In this document: piece after piece, positions 22,635 to 31,635 of the stretch
How positions within the stretch are numbered: position 1 is the stretch's first letter
How the letters are laid out: each line of letters opens with the position of its first letter
NCBI GenBank assembly: GCA_963734275.1
Contig: CAVTGO010000013.1
Location: 124,001 to 188,000, forward strand
DNA from: CAVTGO01 sp963734275
GTDB taxonomy: Bacteria; Actinomycetota; UBA4738; HRBIN12
Reading direction: 5' to 3'
Length of the DNA: 64,000 bases
Translations under genes and position numbers: made by a program
Notes under the pieces: model-generated
What the model was told of the DNA's origin: nothing
The model's database searches: none
The model's input: the letters and a program-made list of their open reading frames with translations, nothing else

Positions 22635-25082
22635 GTGCGCAAGCTCCAGGTCACCTACCTGCCGAGCGGCAAGACCGCCCACGTCCCCGAGGGGACCACG
22701 CTGTTCAACGCGGCTCACTGGGCCGGCCTGCCGATCGAGTCCACCTGCGGGGGGCGGGGCACGTGCGGCAAGTGCAAGGTCCGCGTCGTCGAGGGCATCC
22801 ACGAGCCGACGCCGGCGGACCACCGAAAGCTCCCCGGCCAGGAGTTGGACTCCGGCTGGAGGCTCTCGTGCCAGCTCGCGGTCTCGGTCGACGCGGTGTG
22901 CGAGGTGCCGAACCTCCAGGTCACGCCGAAGGCCGCGACGATGGGTGTGGGGCGGTTCGTCCTGCTCGAGCCCAACGTGCAGAAGGTCCTCGTCGCGGTC
23001 GAGCCGCCGTCGCTCGAGGACGCGCGGAGCCACATCCGCCGGCTGCTGGACGCGCTCGACGCCGAGGGGCTCGAGCCCACCTTCGGCCCGGCCGTGCTGC
23101 CGCGCCTGGCGCTCGCGATGCGCGACGAGCCGACGGAGGTCACCGCCACGATCGTCGGGGAGCACCTCGTGGACGTCGAGGCCGGCGACACGAGCGGCAC
23201 GATGTTCGGCGTCTCGCTCGACATCGGCACGACGACCGTCGTGGCCACCCTCGTCGACCTCACCACCGGCGCCGCCGCGGCCGTCGAGTCGACGATCAAC
23301 AGGCAGGCGCCCTTCGGCGCGGACGTCATCGCGCGGATGGGGCACGCGATGACCGGCCCCCAGGCGATCGACGACCTCCGCGCCGCGGCCCTCGATACGG
23401 TCAACGGGCTCCTCGAGAGCGTGTGCGCGACGGGCGGCGTCGCGCTCGAGGACGTCTACGAGGTGGTGGTCGTCGGCAACGCGACGATGCTGCACCTGTT
23501 CCTCGGCGTCGACCCGCGCTCGATCGCGCTGTCGCCGTTCGTCGCGACCTTCCTCGAGCCGCAGGATCTGCGAGCGTCCGAGCTCGGCGTCGAGATCCAT
23601 CCCGACGGCCGGGTCGCGCTGTTTCCCTCGATCGGAGCCTACGTTGGGGCCGACATCGTGGGTGACGTCGTGGCGACCGGCCTCGCGCGCGAGGAGGCCG
23701 TGCGGCTTCTCGTGGACATCGGCACGAACGGCGAGATCGTGTGCGGCAGCTCCGAGCGCGCGGTCGCCACCGCCGCGCCCGCGGGCCCGGCGTTCGAGGG
23801 CGGCCAGATCCTCCACGGGATGCGGGCCACCGAGGGTGCGATCGAAGGGGTCGTGCTCGACGAGGACGGGGTGCGCCTGCAGGTGATCGGCGGGGACGTG
23901 GCGCCCCGCGGGATCTGCGGGTCCGGCCTGATCGACGCGGTGGCTCAGCTCCGCCTAGCCGGGCTGTTGAGGGACAACGGGATCCTCCTGTCGCGCGACG
24001 AGGCCACGCTCGCGGGGCACCCGCTCGCCGGCCGCCTGGTCGACCGCGACGGCATCCGGGCGTTCGAGCTCGCCGAGGGCGTCCTCCTCACCCAGCTCGA
24101 CGTCCGCGAGCTCCAGTCGGCCAAGGGCGCAATCGCGACCGGCATCGAGGTTGCGATGGACGCTCTCGGCGTCGGGGCGGAGGATCTGGACGAGGTGATG
24201 CTGGCCGGGTCCTTCGGGACGTACATCGACCCCGAGAGCGCGCGCGTGCTGGGGCTCGTGCCGCCGGTCCCGGTCGAGCGGATCCGGGCGGTCGGCAACG
24301 CCGCCAGCGAGGGTGCCAAGATGGCCCTCATGTCCTTCCGCGAGCGCGAGGTGGCGTTCGAGCTCCCGGCGTTCGTCGAGTACCTGGAGCTCTCGGGCGC
24401 CCCGGACTTCAACGACCGCTTCATCCGCAACCTCGCGTTCCCCGAGCTCGACAAGCGCGGAGCGCGCCGAGTGACCTCCACCGGCGCCTCGGTGGCGTTC
24501 ATCGCGTGCGGCGCGGTCGCCAAGGACACGGCGGCGATCGTGAAGGAGCGAGGCTGGAGCGCCGACGTGCACGGCATCTCGAGCGACCTGCACATGACGC
24601 CGCTCGACATCGGTCCGGCCGTCGAGGAGAAGCTCCAGGCGTTGCTGCCGAGGTACGACCGCGTGATCGTCGTCTACGGCGACTGCGGGACCGGCGGACG
24701 CCTGGACGCCGTCCTCGAGAAGTACCCGGCGGTCCGTCCGGCGGGGTTCCACTGCTTCCAGTGGTACGCCGGCGAGCTGTACCGCCGGTTCGAGGACGAC
24801 ATCGGCATCTACTTCCTCACCGACTGGCTGGTGCAGAACTGGGACCGCGCCGTGATCCACGGCCTCGGCCTGGACCGCTTCCCGTGGCTGAAGGACGAGT
24901 ACTTCGGCAACCTCACGCGGATCCTGTTCGTCCGCCAGCATCCCGATCCGGGGCGCGAGACCCGCGCGCGGGAGATCGCCGAGTGGATGGGCAAGCCGCT
25001 CGAGATCCACGACCTCGGAACGAAGCCGCTCGAGGACCTGCTCGTGCCGCTCATGGAGGAGACCTCGGATGTTCACGCCTGA
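22635..25082 (+). CDS. Corrinoid reductive activase (2Fe-2S/ASKHA) fused to DUF1638
   Basis: 815 residues. The N-terminal 2Fe-2S ferredoxin domain (about 1-95) has cysteines in STCGGRGTCGKCKVRV (37, 43, 46) and SCQL (near 79). A linker leads to an ASKHA domain of the DUF4445 type (about 195-600; GVSLDIGTTTVVATLVD phosphate loop, VVVVGNATMLHLFLG, LVDIGTNGEIVC, MLAGSFGTYIDPE). These proteins use ATP to re-reduce inactivated Co(II) corrinoid proteins (RamA/RACE family). From about residue 613 a second protein begins (VAFIACGAVAKDTAAI, VVYGDCGTGGRLDAVLEKYP, HCFQWYAGELY) that fits DUF1638, normally a separate gene beside MttB homologues. I see no frame break, so the fusion is real. GTG 22635; the end overlaps the MttB-family gene by 14 bp. 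Confidence 0.88.
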   Translation: MRKLQVTYLPSGKTAHVPEGTTLFNAAHWAGLPIESTCGGRGTCGKCKVRVVEGIHEPTPADHRKLPGQELDSGWRLSCQLAVSVDAVCEVPNLQVTPKAATMGVGRFVLLEPNVQKVLVAVEPPSLEDARSHIRRLLDALDAEGLEPTFGPAVLPRLALAMRDEPTEVTATIVGEHLVDVEAGDTSGTMFGVSLDIGTTTVVATLVDLTTGAAAAVESTINRQAPFGADVIARMGHAMTGPQAIDDLRAAALDTVNGLLESVCATGGVALEDVYEVVVVGNATMLHLFLGVDPRSIALSPFVATFLEPQDLRASELGVEIHPDGRVALFPSIGAYVGADIVGDVVATGLAREEAVRLLVDIGTNGEIVCGSSERAVATAAPAGPAFEGGQILHGMRATEGAIEGVVLDEDGVRLQVIGGDVAPRGICGSGLIDAVAQLRLAGLLRDNGILLSRDEATLAGHPLAGRLVDRDGIRAFELAEGVLLTQLDVRELQSAKGAIATGIEVAMDALGVGAEDLDEVMLAGSFGTYIDPESARVLGLVPPVPVERIRAVGNAASEGAKMALMSFREREVAFELPAFVEYLELSGAPDFNDRFIRNLAFPELDKRGARRVTSTGASVAFIACGAVAKDTAAIVKERGWSADVHGISSDLHMTPLDIGPAVEEKLQALLPRYDRVIVVYGDCGTGGRLDAVLEKYPAVRPAGFHCFQWYAGELYRRFEDDIGIYFLTDWLVQNWDRAVIHGLGLDRFPWLKDEYFGNLTRILFVRQHPDPGRETRAREIAEWMGKPLEIHDLGTKPLEDLLVPLMEETSDVHA

Positions 25083-26517
25083 GACGGCCCCGGCGGTGCT
25101 GTCCGACGAGCAACTCGCCCAGATCCACGAGACCGCCATGCGGATCTGCGAGGAGATCGGCCTCGACGTCCTGCACGACGGCGCCCGCAAGCTCCTTTCC
25201 GAGGCCGGCCTGAAGGTCGACGGCGACCGCGTCCGGTTCGACCGCGGGTTCGTGGAGGAGCAGGTCGCGAAGGCCCCGGCGTCGTTCGGGCTGCGCGCGC
25301 GCAACCCCGAGCGCTCGCTCGAAGTCGGCACCGGCACGCCCGTGTGGATGAACGTCGGCGGGCCGCCGTTCGCGAGCGACCTCGACGAGGGGCGCCGCAG
25401 CGGCCGCGCGCAGGACCACGACGCCCTCGTGAAGCTCACGCAGGCGACCGCGGTCCTGAACTGCGTCCAGACCGGTGCGGTCGAGTCGGTCGACCTCGAC
25501 GTGACCACCCGGCATCTCGACATGGAGTACTCGACGATCCGGTGGTCGGACAAGCCGTACGTGACCTACGGGACCAGCGGCCCGAAGGCGCGCGACGGGA
25601 TCGCGATGGCGGAGATCGTGCACGGCGGGCGCGAGGCGATCGAGCGAACGCCGGCGCTCATTGGCGTCGTGAACCCGAACAGCCCGCTCGTGTGGGACTT
25701 CCGGATGACCGACGCCCTGATCGCGTGGGCCGAGGCCAACCAGCCGGTGATCGTGACGCCGTTCCTGCTGGCCGGCGCGACGAGCCCGGTCTCGATGGCG
25801 GGCGGGTTCGCCCAGCAGGCCGCCGAGGCCCTCTCGGGCGTGGCGCTGGCGCAGCTCGTGCGGCCGGGCGCGCCCTGCCTGTACGGATCGTTCTTCACGG
25901 TGACCGACATGCGGACCGGCGCGCCGGCATTCGGGACGCCCGAGGGCGTGCTGGCCGTGCTGGCCGGGGCGCAGATCTCGCGTCGCTACGGGCTGCCGTT
26001 CCGCGGCGGCGGCGGGCTCTCGAGCTCGAACGCCGTGGACGCGCAGGCGGCGGCCGAGACCCAGAACATGCTGTGGGCGACGCTGCTCGCCGGCACCGAC
26101 GTGGTGCTCCACGCCGCGGGCTGGCTCGAGGGCGGGCTGACCGCCTCGTTCGAGAAGTTCGCGATGGACGTGGAGCTCCTGTCGCAGTTCCGGCGGATGG
26201 GGCAGGGGATCGGGTTCGGCGACGAGGAGCTGGCGTTCGACGCGCTGAAGGCGCTCGGGCCCGGCGGCCTGTTCCTGGAGTCCGACCACACGATGGCGCA
26301 CTTCAAGGAGTGGCTCACGATGAGCCCGATCTTCCAGACGCAGGACTTCGCGACGTGGGAGATGTCGGGCTCGGTCGGGCCGGCGGAGCTCGCCAATGCG
26401 CGGTGGAAGGAGCTGCTTGCGTCCTACGAGGACCCCGGGATCGACGGGGCCGTGGACGAGGAGCTCCGCGCCTACCTCGAGCGCCGCAAGCAGGATCCGC
26501 CCGAGGACGAGGACTGA
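25069..26517 (+). CDS. MttB-family methylamine/betaine:corrinoid methyltransferase (non-pyrrolysine)
   Basis: 482 residues, full length for the trimethylamine methyltransferase (MttB) superfamily: AMRICEEIGLDVLHDGARKLL at the N-terminus, WMNVGGPPFASDLD, DKPYVTYGTSGPKARDG, LAGATSPVSMAGGFAQQ, and the C-terminal LESDHTMAHFKEWL. There is no in-frame amber codon, so it belongs to the non-pyrrolysine group whose characterised members (MtgB and relatives) demethylate glycine betaine, proline betaine or carnitine. Expected reaction: methyl transfer from a quaternary amine to the Co(I) corrinoid protein encoded at 19462. The substrate is inferred; the nearby dimethylglycine/sarcosine-type demethylases favour glycine betaine. 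Start ATG 25069 overlaps the upstream gene. Confidence 0.92.
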   Translation: MFTPETAPAVLSDEQLAQIHETAMRICEEIGLDVLHDGARKLLSEAGLKVDGDRVRFDRGFVEEQVAKAPASFGLRARNPERSLEVGTGTPVWMNVGGPPFASDLDEGRRSGRAQDHDALVKLTQATAVLNCVQTGAVESVDLDVTTRHLDMEYSTIRWSDKPYVTYGTSGPKARDGIAMAEIVHGGREAIERTPALIGVVNPNSPLVWDFRMTDALIAWAEANQPVIVTPFLLAGATSPVSMAGGFAQQAAEALSGVALAQLVRPGAPCLYGSFFTVTDMRTGAPAFGTPEGVLAVLAGAQISRRYGLPFRGGGGLSSSNAVDAQAAAETQNMLWATLLAGTDVVLHAAGWLEGGLTASFEKFAMDVELLSQFRRMGQGIGFGDEELAFDALKALGPGGLFLESDHTMAHFKEWLTMSPIFQTQDFATWEMSGSVGPAELANARWKELLASYEDPGIDGAVDEELRAYLERRKQDPPEDED

Positions 26518-26639
26518 GCGAGCTCTCCTCGCGCCTCGGTTCAGGTGGACGATCACCGAGATCGCGACCCCGTTCCGACTTGCCCTGGCAGCCATCGGGG
26601 CGGGAGGATGGCCGGGTTCATCGTAGATAGGGGGAGGGT

Positions 26640-27104
26640 ATGCGCGGGAAGGCGAGGATCATGCTTGCTGCCGCCGGTATCTCGGCGGTCGTCCTGGTGA
26701 TCTCGTTGATCACCGTATCGAGCGCGGCCACCGTCACGAGGATCCACGTGATCGAGCACGCGACGACCGACGTCGTGATCGACACGGACGGTGACGGAGC
26801 CGACTCGACAGGAGACCTGCTCACGTTCCACAACGAGCTGTTCGACGCGGAGAACGGCGTGGTCGTCGGCACCAATCAGGGCGACTGCATCCGTATCGAG
26901 GTCGGCGTGAGCTGGGAATGCCGGTTCGTGAACTTCCTCGAGGGCGGCTCGATCACGGTGGAAGGGCCGTTCCTGGATGCCGGGCCCTCGACCTTCGCTA
27001 TCACCGGAGGGACCGGTGTCTTCCGCGACGCCGGGGGAACGATGCGCCTGATCTCGAACGAGGACGGCACCGAGTTCGACTTCATCTTCCGGGTCATCCG
27101 GTAG
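26640..27104 (+). CDS. Secreted allene-oxide-cyclase/dirigent-barrel-like protein
   Basis: 154 residues. A signal-like helix (MLAAAGISAVVLVISLITV, about 8-26) is followed by a beta-barrel with the pattern RIHVIEHATTDVVIDTDGDG, GDCIRIEVGVSWECRF and SITVEGPFLDAG, ending in FAITGGTGVFRDAGGTMRL. This matches the allene-oxide-cyclase-barrel-like proteins common in actinobacteria, which are not known to make jasmonates. Two cysteines (GDC, WEC) may form a disulfide, in keeping with export. A GGGGGAGGGT ribosome-binding site precedes ATG 26640. Single-gene unit between the methyltransferase cluster and the DeoR operon. Confidence 0.75.
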   Translation: MRGKARIMLAAAGISAVVLVISLITVSSAATVTRIHVIEHATTDVVIDTDGDGADSTGDLLTFHNELFDAENGVVVGTNQGDCIRIEVGVSWECRFVNFLEGGSITVEGPFLDAGPSTFAITGGTGVFRDAGGTMRLISNEDGTEFDFIFRVIR

Positions 27105-27298
27105 TCGCATCCGAGTCGTCGCCCGTCCTGTTGCGATGTTGAGCTTGAGCCACGGGGTTCAGCTCGAGGTAACGTCGGCTCGGCGCCTCTTGGCCTGGAT
27201 TGGGTCCCCTACGCGGACATCTGGTGGGGCATGCTCGCTTGCGCTCTCGATCGAAACAGAACAGACTCGCGCTGGTTCGGTCATGGTCGAGCTCGGGT

Positions 27299-28129
27299 AT
27301 GGTCGAGGAAGGGGTCGGCGAAGGCGTGGAGCAGCCGCTTCCGGCGGAGCGTCACCGGCGCATCCAGGAGCTCCTTCGTGACCGTCGCGTCGTCCGCGTG
27401 TCGGCCCTCTCCGAGATCATGGGCGTCTCCGAGGTCACGGTCCGGCGCGACCTCGAGGCCCTCGAGCGCCGCGGCCTCCTCGAGCGGACGCACGGAGGCG
27501 CAGTGCTCACCCAGCGGATGCGAGCTGAGCCCGCCTATCTCGACGCCGCGAACAGCAACCCATCGGAGAAGCGGCAGATCGGGCAGACGGCGGCCGGGCT
27601 CGTGGAACCGGGGGACGCCGTCTACCTGAACGGCGGAACGACGACCCTCGAGGTGTTCCGCAATCTCCGCGCCCCGGGCGTTACGGTGATCACGAACCAC
27701 GTCGGGATCGCGCTCGAGGCACCGGACCACGACATCGACCTCCTTCTCCTCGGAGGCCACTATCGGGCGCCGAGCAACTCGGTGGTCGGGCCGTTCGCTA
27801 CCGACGCGCTCCGGCGGACGCACGCGACCAAGGCGTTCATCGGCGTCGAGGGGATCAGCATGGGCTCCGGTCTCACGACACCGGTCGCCGCCGAGGCGGA
27901 GATCGCGCGCGTGATGATCGAGCAGACCCGCGGCCGGGTCGCGGTCGTCGCCGACCACTCGAAGATCGGGACCGTGGCCGACTTCGTGATCGGACCGCTG
28001 GGTCAGGTCGATCGCCTGATCGTGGACGCTGGGATCGGCATGGAGATCCGTGACCAGTTCGTGGAGGCGGGCGTGGACGTGATCGTCGCCGGGGAGATGG
28101 CCGCGCCGGCTGGGGTGGGTCGTGGATAA
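27299..28129 (+). CDS. DeoR-family transcriptional regulator
   Basis: 276 residues. The N-terminal winged helix-turn-helix (RHRRIQELLRDRRVVRVSALSEIMGVSEVTVRRDLEALERRG, about 17-56) is a textbook DeoR motif and is followed by ERTHGGAV. The C-terminal sugar-phosphate-isomerase-like domain has the motifs LNGGTTTLEV (near 109), LLLGGHYR and VVADHSKIG. DeoR regulators usually repress and respond to phosphorylated metabolites. It is first in an operon with the nucleotidyltransferase-like, phosphoesterase, permease, demethylase and kinase genes, overlapping the next gene by 8 bp, so it probably controls them. ATG 27299 is the nearest start before the conserved region. Confidence 0.9.
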   Translation: MVEEGVGEGVEQPLPAERHRRIQELLRDRRVVRVSALSEIMGVSEVTVRRDLEALERRGLLERTHGGAVLTQRMRAEPAYLDAANSNPSEKRQIGQTAAGLVEPGDAVYLNGGTTTLEVFRNLRAPGVTVITNHVGIALEAPDHDIDLLLLGGHYRAPSNSVVGPFATDALRRTHATKAFIGVEGISMGSGLTTPVAAEAEIARVMIEQTRGRVAVVADHSKIGTVADFVIGPLGQVDRLIVDAGIGMEIRDQFVEAGVDVIVAGEMAAPAGVGRG

Positions 28130-28891
28130 GCGGTCGTTCGAGGCCGAGGCCGATCGGCTGGTCCGAGGCGCGCGCGCGAATGACATCACGCTCCGCGTGC
28201 TCGGAGCGCTCGCGTTCCACCGGCGCTGCCCGAGCCACTCCCACCTACAAGAGCGCCTGAAGCGCGTCTACACGGACATCGACTTCGGAGGCTACGGGAA
28301 ACAGGTCCGCCAGATCCGCGGGTTCCTGGTCGCCCAGGGCTACGTCGAGGACGAGATGACGTACGTCGAGTCCCAGGGCTCGCGTCTGGTCCTGAACCAT
28401 CCGGGCATCGGATTGCACATCGACGTGTTCCTCGACAAGCTCGAGTTCTGCCACACGGTCGACTGGAAGGGCCGACTGGAGCTCGATGACTGGACGATAC
28501 CGCTCGCCGAGATGCTGCTGCAGAAGATGCAGATCGTCCAGATCAACGAGAAGGACCTGATCGACACGATCATGCTGCTCCTCGAGTTCCCGCTGACCGA
28601 GGACGACAGCGGCGTGAACATCGCGCGCGTCGCTGGTGTGTGCGCGAAGGACTGGGGCTGGTGGCGCACGCTCACGATGAACCTCGGCAAGGTTCGGCAG
28701 ATGGCCGGGCATACGAGCGATCTCGAGCCCGACGAGACAGCGCCGCGTGGCGGAACAGGTCCACGCCGCCCTCGAGCGGATCGAGAGCGAGCCGAAGTCG
28801 CGGGCGATGGAGGATGCGCGCCAAGGTGGGTGACCGCAAGAAGTGGTACCGAGAGGTGGGTGAGCTGGCCGACCGGGTCCAGGAGCTCTGA
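28122..28891 (+). CDS. Nucleotidyltransferase-like protein (two frameshifts)
   Basis: About 255 residues after repair. Conserved-looking segments ALAFHRRCPSH, RVYTDIDFGGYGKQ (a DxD-like TDIDF), GIGLHIDVFLDKLEFCH, LAEMLLQKMQIVQINEKDLIDTIMLL suggest a minimal nucleotidyltransferase fold (DxD near residue 51, third Asp in HIDVF near 103). The target is unknown. Starts at GTG 28122 inside the end of the DeoR gene. Reading breaks near 28737 (extra A) and near 28819 (one extra base). With both removed the frame reads RRVAEQVHAALERIESEPKS and then KVGDRKKWYREVGELADRVQ to a stop at 28889, and the length becomes a multiple of three. Confidence 0.6.
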
Positions 28892-28895
28892 AGCG

Positions 28896-29891
28896 ATGCC
28901 GCTGTTCAGGAAGGGGAAGCGAGGCGGGCCCGACGCGGCTGTTCTACGCGTGCGACATCCACGGGTCGGAGCCCACGTACCGCAAGTTCCTGAACGCCGC
29001 GAAGTTCTACGAGGTGGACGCCCTCATCTTCGGCGGCGACCTGATGGGCAAGCTCCTGATCCCGATGGTGCCGACGCGGGTGGGACGTGGCGCGCGCGCC
29101 TGCAGGGACAGGACCACCACATCACGAGCGGTGAGGGCATGAAGGAGTTCAAGCGGACGATGCAGACGCTCGGCTTCTACTGGCAGGAGATGGAGCCCGA
29201 GGAGTACGGGACCTACGTGGGAAAGCAGGATCGGATCGACGACCTCTTCGACGTCCTGGCCAAGGAGCGCCTGGCTGAGTGGGTCGAACTCGCGGAGGAG
29301 CGGCTGGCCGGTACCCACGTCCGCGTCTTCCTGTGCGGGGGCAACGACGACACCGACGAGGTCCTGACCGCCCTGGATGAGGTCCCGCATGATCGGGTCG
29401 TGAACGCGGAGAATCGCGCCGTGCCGGTGGACGACGAGCACGTCGTGGTAACGATCGGCTACTCGACACCGACGCCGTGGGAGACGCCGCGCGAGAGGAC
29501 CGAGTCCGAGATCGCCGAGGTCATCGAGAAGGTGATGGCCGAGGTGCCGGACCCGTCGCGGGCGGTCTTCAACTTCCATTGCCCGCCGCTGGACTCCGGT
29601 CTGGACACGTGCCTGAAGCTCGACGCCTCGGTCTGGCCGCCGACGCCCGTGCTCGTGAGCGGCCAGCCCGTCTATTACGGCGCCGGCTCCCAGGCGGTGG
29701 CCGACGCACTGACGAGCTACCAGCCTACGGTTGGGCTCCACGGCCACATCCACGAGTCACGGGGGGTGAACGACTACGGCCGCACGCCCGCGTTCAACCC
29801 GGGAAGCGAGTACGGGGAGGGGGTGTTGCGGGGTCTGATCGTGGCGATCCGAGGAGGAGAGGTCATCGGGCACCAGTTCACGTCCGGGTAG
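28896..29891 (+). CDS. Metallophosphoesterase (two compensating frameshifts)
   Basis: About 331 residues after repair, calcineurin-like phosphoesterase. Metal-binding motifs are LFYACDIHGSEP (DxH), ALIFGGDLMGK (GD), CGGNDDTDE (GND) and HGHIHESRG (GHxH). An extra G near 28932 and a missing C near 29071 put the stretch with the first two motifs into another frame; the frame from 29080 to the stop is intact. ATG 28896 follows the preceding gene by 4 bp. It could hydrolyse a phosphorylated intermediate made by the kinases of the same operon, but that is only context. Confidence 0.75.
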   Translation: MPLFRKGKRGGPDAAVLRVRHPRVGAHVPQVPERREVLRGGRPHLRRRPDGQAPDPDGADAGGTWRARLQGQDHHITSGEGMKEFKRTMQTLGFYWQEMEPEEYGTYVGKQDRIDDLFDVLAKERLAEWVELAEERLAGTHVRVFLCGGNDDTDEVLTALDEVPHDRVVNAENRAVPVDDEHVVVTIGYSTPTPWETPRERTESEIAEVIEKVMAEVPDPSRAVFNFHCPPLDSGLDTCLKLDASVWPPTPVLVSGQPVYYGAGSQAVADALTSYQPTVGLHGHIHESRGVNDYGRTPAFNPGSEYGEGVLRGLIVAIRGGEVIGHQFTSG

Positions 29892-29926
29892 CCCGCACCT
29901 GGAGGCGTCGAGCACAAGGAGGGGGG

Positions 29927-31565
29927 ATGGCAGAAGCCGTAGCGCCGCAGGTCTTCACCCGGCGGGCCTCGGGCCTCGTCCGAGTGATGTCGCCGTACTC
30001 GGCGTTCATCTACAACGTCCTGACGATGGGGATCATCTTCCCCTGGACCTACGTGTGGGCTCCCACAGCGTTCCAGGGGTCGAACCTCGTCCTCGGCATC
30101 GCGTTCGCGTTCGTGTTCGAGCTGCCGATCGCGCTCGCCTACGTGTGGCTCGCGACCGCGTTGCCGAGCTCGGGCGGGGACTACGTGTTCCAGAGCCGGG
30201 TGTTCGGGGGCGGGTTCGGGTTCACGGTGGTGTTCGCGTTCTTCGTCGTCTGGATCCTGCAGTGGGTGGCGCTGTCGGGATGGCTCCTCGCCGTCCTCGG
30301 CATCGCGCCCACGTTCATCGGCCTCGGGGTGACGCTGGAAAACCAGACGCTGATCAACTGGGGGCGAACGTCGCGACGGCGAACGGGATCATCGTGATCA
30401 GCATCCTGAACGCGTTGCGTGTCGCTGGTCGCTGCTCGTGACCGGGTTCCGGAACTACGTCCGGTTCCAGTACGTGATGTGGTACGCGATCCTTGCCTCG
30501 TTCGCCGTGATGCTCCTGCTCTTCTTCACGACGAACCCAGGCGACGCTGCGGGCGAGGCTGGACGAGTTCGCGCTGGCCACGGGCGGCGCGCCGGACTTC
30601 TTCGAGACCGCGAGGGCGGCGGCGGCCGACGCGGGCGTGAACTTCAACCCGCCGTTCTGGCTCTTCGGGACGCTGATGGTCGCGCCGATCGCGTGGACGA
30701 GCCTGCAGTGGGCCACCTACTCAGTCGGAGCAGGGCGGCGAGATCAAGAACGCCAACGTGTTCCGCAGCCAGGTCTTCATCATCGTCGGCTCGCTCGCCC
30801 TCACCGCGGGGCTCCTGATCCTGCTGGCGCTGGCGATGGGCAAGGGGATCGGGCAGGACGGGCATCCTGGTCGCGTCCTCCGGCTACTGGTACGGGGTCG
30901 CGGAGGCGACGCATCGCGGGGACCTTCATGATGCCCAACCTGATCGCGATCGGGCTCACGACCAGCCCGATCCTGATCGCGATCATCGGCATCGGGTACA
31001 TCCTCAACTCGTTCCAGATCGTCTGTAACTGCTACATCGGGACGACGCGGATCATGGTGGCGCAGGGGCTGGACGGGTTGCTGCCGGACTGGTTCGCACG
31101 GGTGCATCCGCGGTGGAAGACACCGGTGAACGCGCACATCGCCTACTTCCTGGCGGCGATCCCGGTGATCTGGGGCTACAACAAGATCGGGAGTGGGTGC
31201 GGTGGACGCTCGGCGTCACGTTCGCGAACGGCGCGGTGATGACGCTCTCTGCGCTGGCGGCGGCGCTCCTGCCGTACCGGGCGGCCAAGCTCTACGAGGC
31301 GTCGCCGGGGGCGCAGTACAAGGTCGGCAACACGCCGATGGTGACCGTGTTCGGGGCGCTCGGGTTCCTGTTCGGGGCCTTCATGGTGGGGTCGTTCCTG
31401 TTCGTGGAGGACCTCGGCCTGGCGTCCTCGAACGACGCCGTTCCCGTACTACATCGTCCTGGGAACGGCGGTGTTCGGGCTGCTCGTGTACTGGTGATGC
31501 GGCAGGTCCGGGCGAGCGCCGGCCTCAAGGTCGAGTACGCGTTCCGGGAGATCCCGCCGGAGTAG
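29927..31565 (+). pseudogene. APC-family amino acid/amine permease, broken by many indels
   Basis: Repaired reading of about 545 residues with roughly 12 hydrophobic helices: SPYSAFIYNVLTMGIIFPW at the N-terminus, ALAYVWLATALPSSGGDYVF, NANVFRSQVFIIVGSLALTA, CNCYIGTTRIMVAQGLDGLL and KTPVNAHIAYFLAAIPVIWG, all typical of APC transporters. I find nine single-base events, near 30362, 30430, 31190 and 31493 (missing base) and 30539, 30724, 30867, 30912 and 31440 (extra base); correcting them restores a multiple of three. Protein similarity does not fade between breaks. ATG 29927 has a perfect AAGGAGG site. It probably imports the amine or amino acid degraded by the neighbouring demethylases. Confidence 0.75.
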
Positions 31566-31589
31566 CGGGTAGCCGGACGCGGTGGTGGT

Positions 31590-31614
31590 GGGGCGGGGCC
31601 GTTGGCCCCGCCCC
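31590..31614 (+). other. Strong 11-bp hairpin between permease and demethylase genes
   Basis: Perfect inverted repeat: 11-base arms at 31590-31600 and 31604-31614 around a GTT loop, all G/C. No U run follows, so it is not a standard intrinsic terminator. It may reduce read-through or stabilise the upstream mRNA end. It lies 24 bp after the permease stop and 21 bp before the next start. Confidence 0.6.
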
Positions 31615-31635
31615 ATCCGTCTCCGGGAGGGCTCG

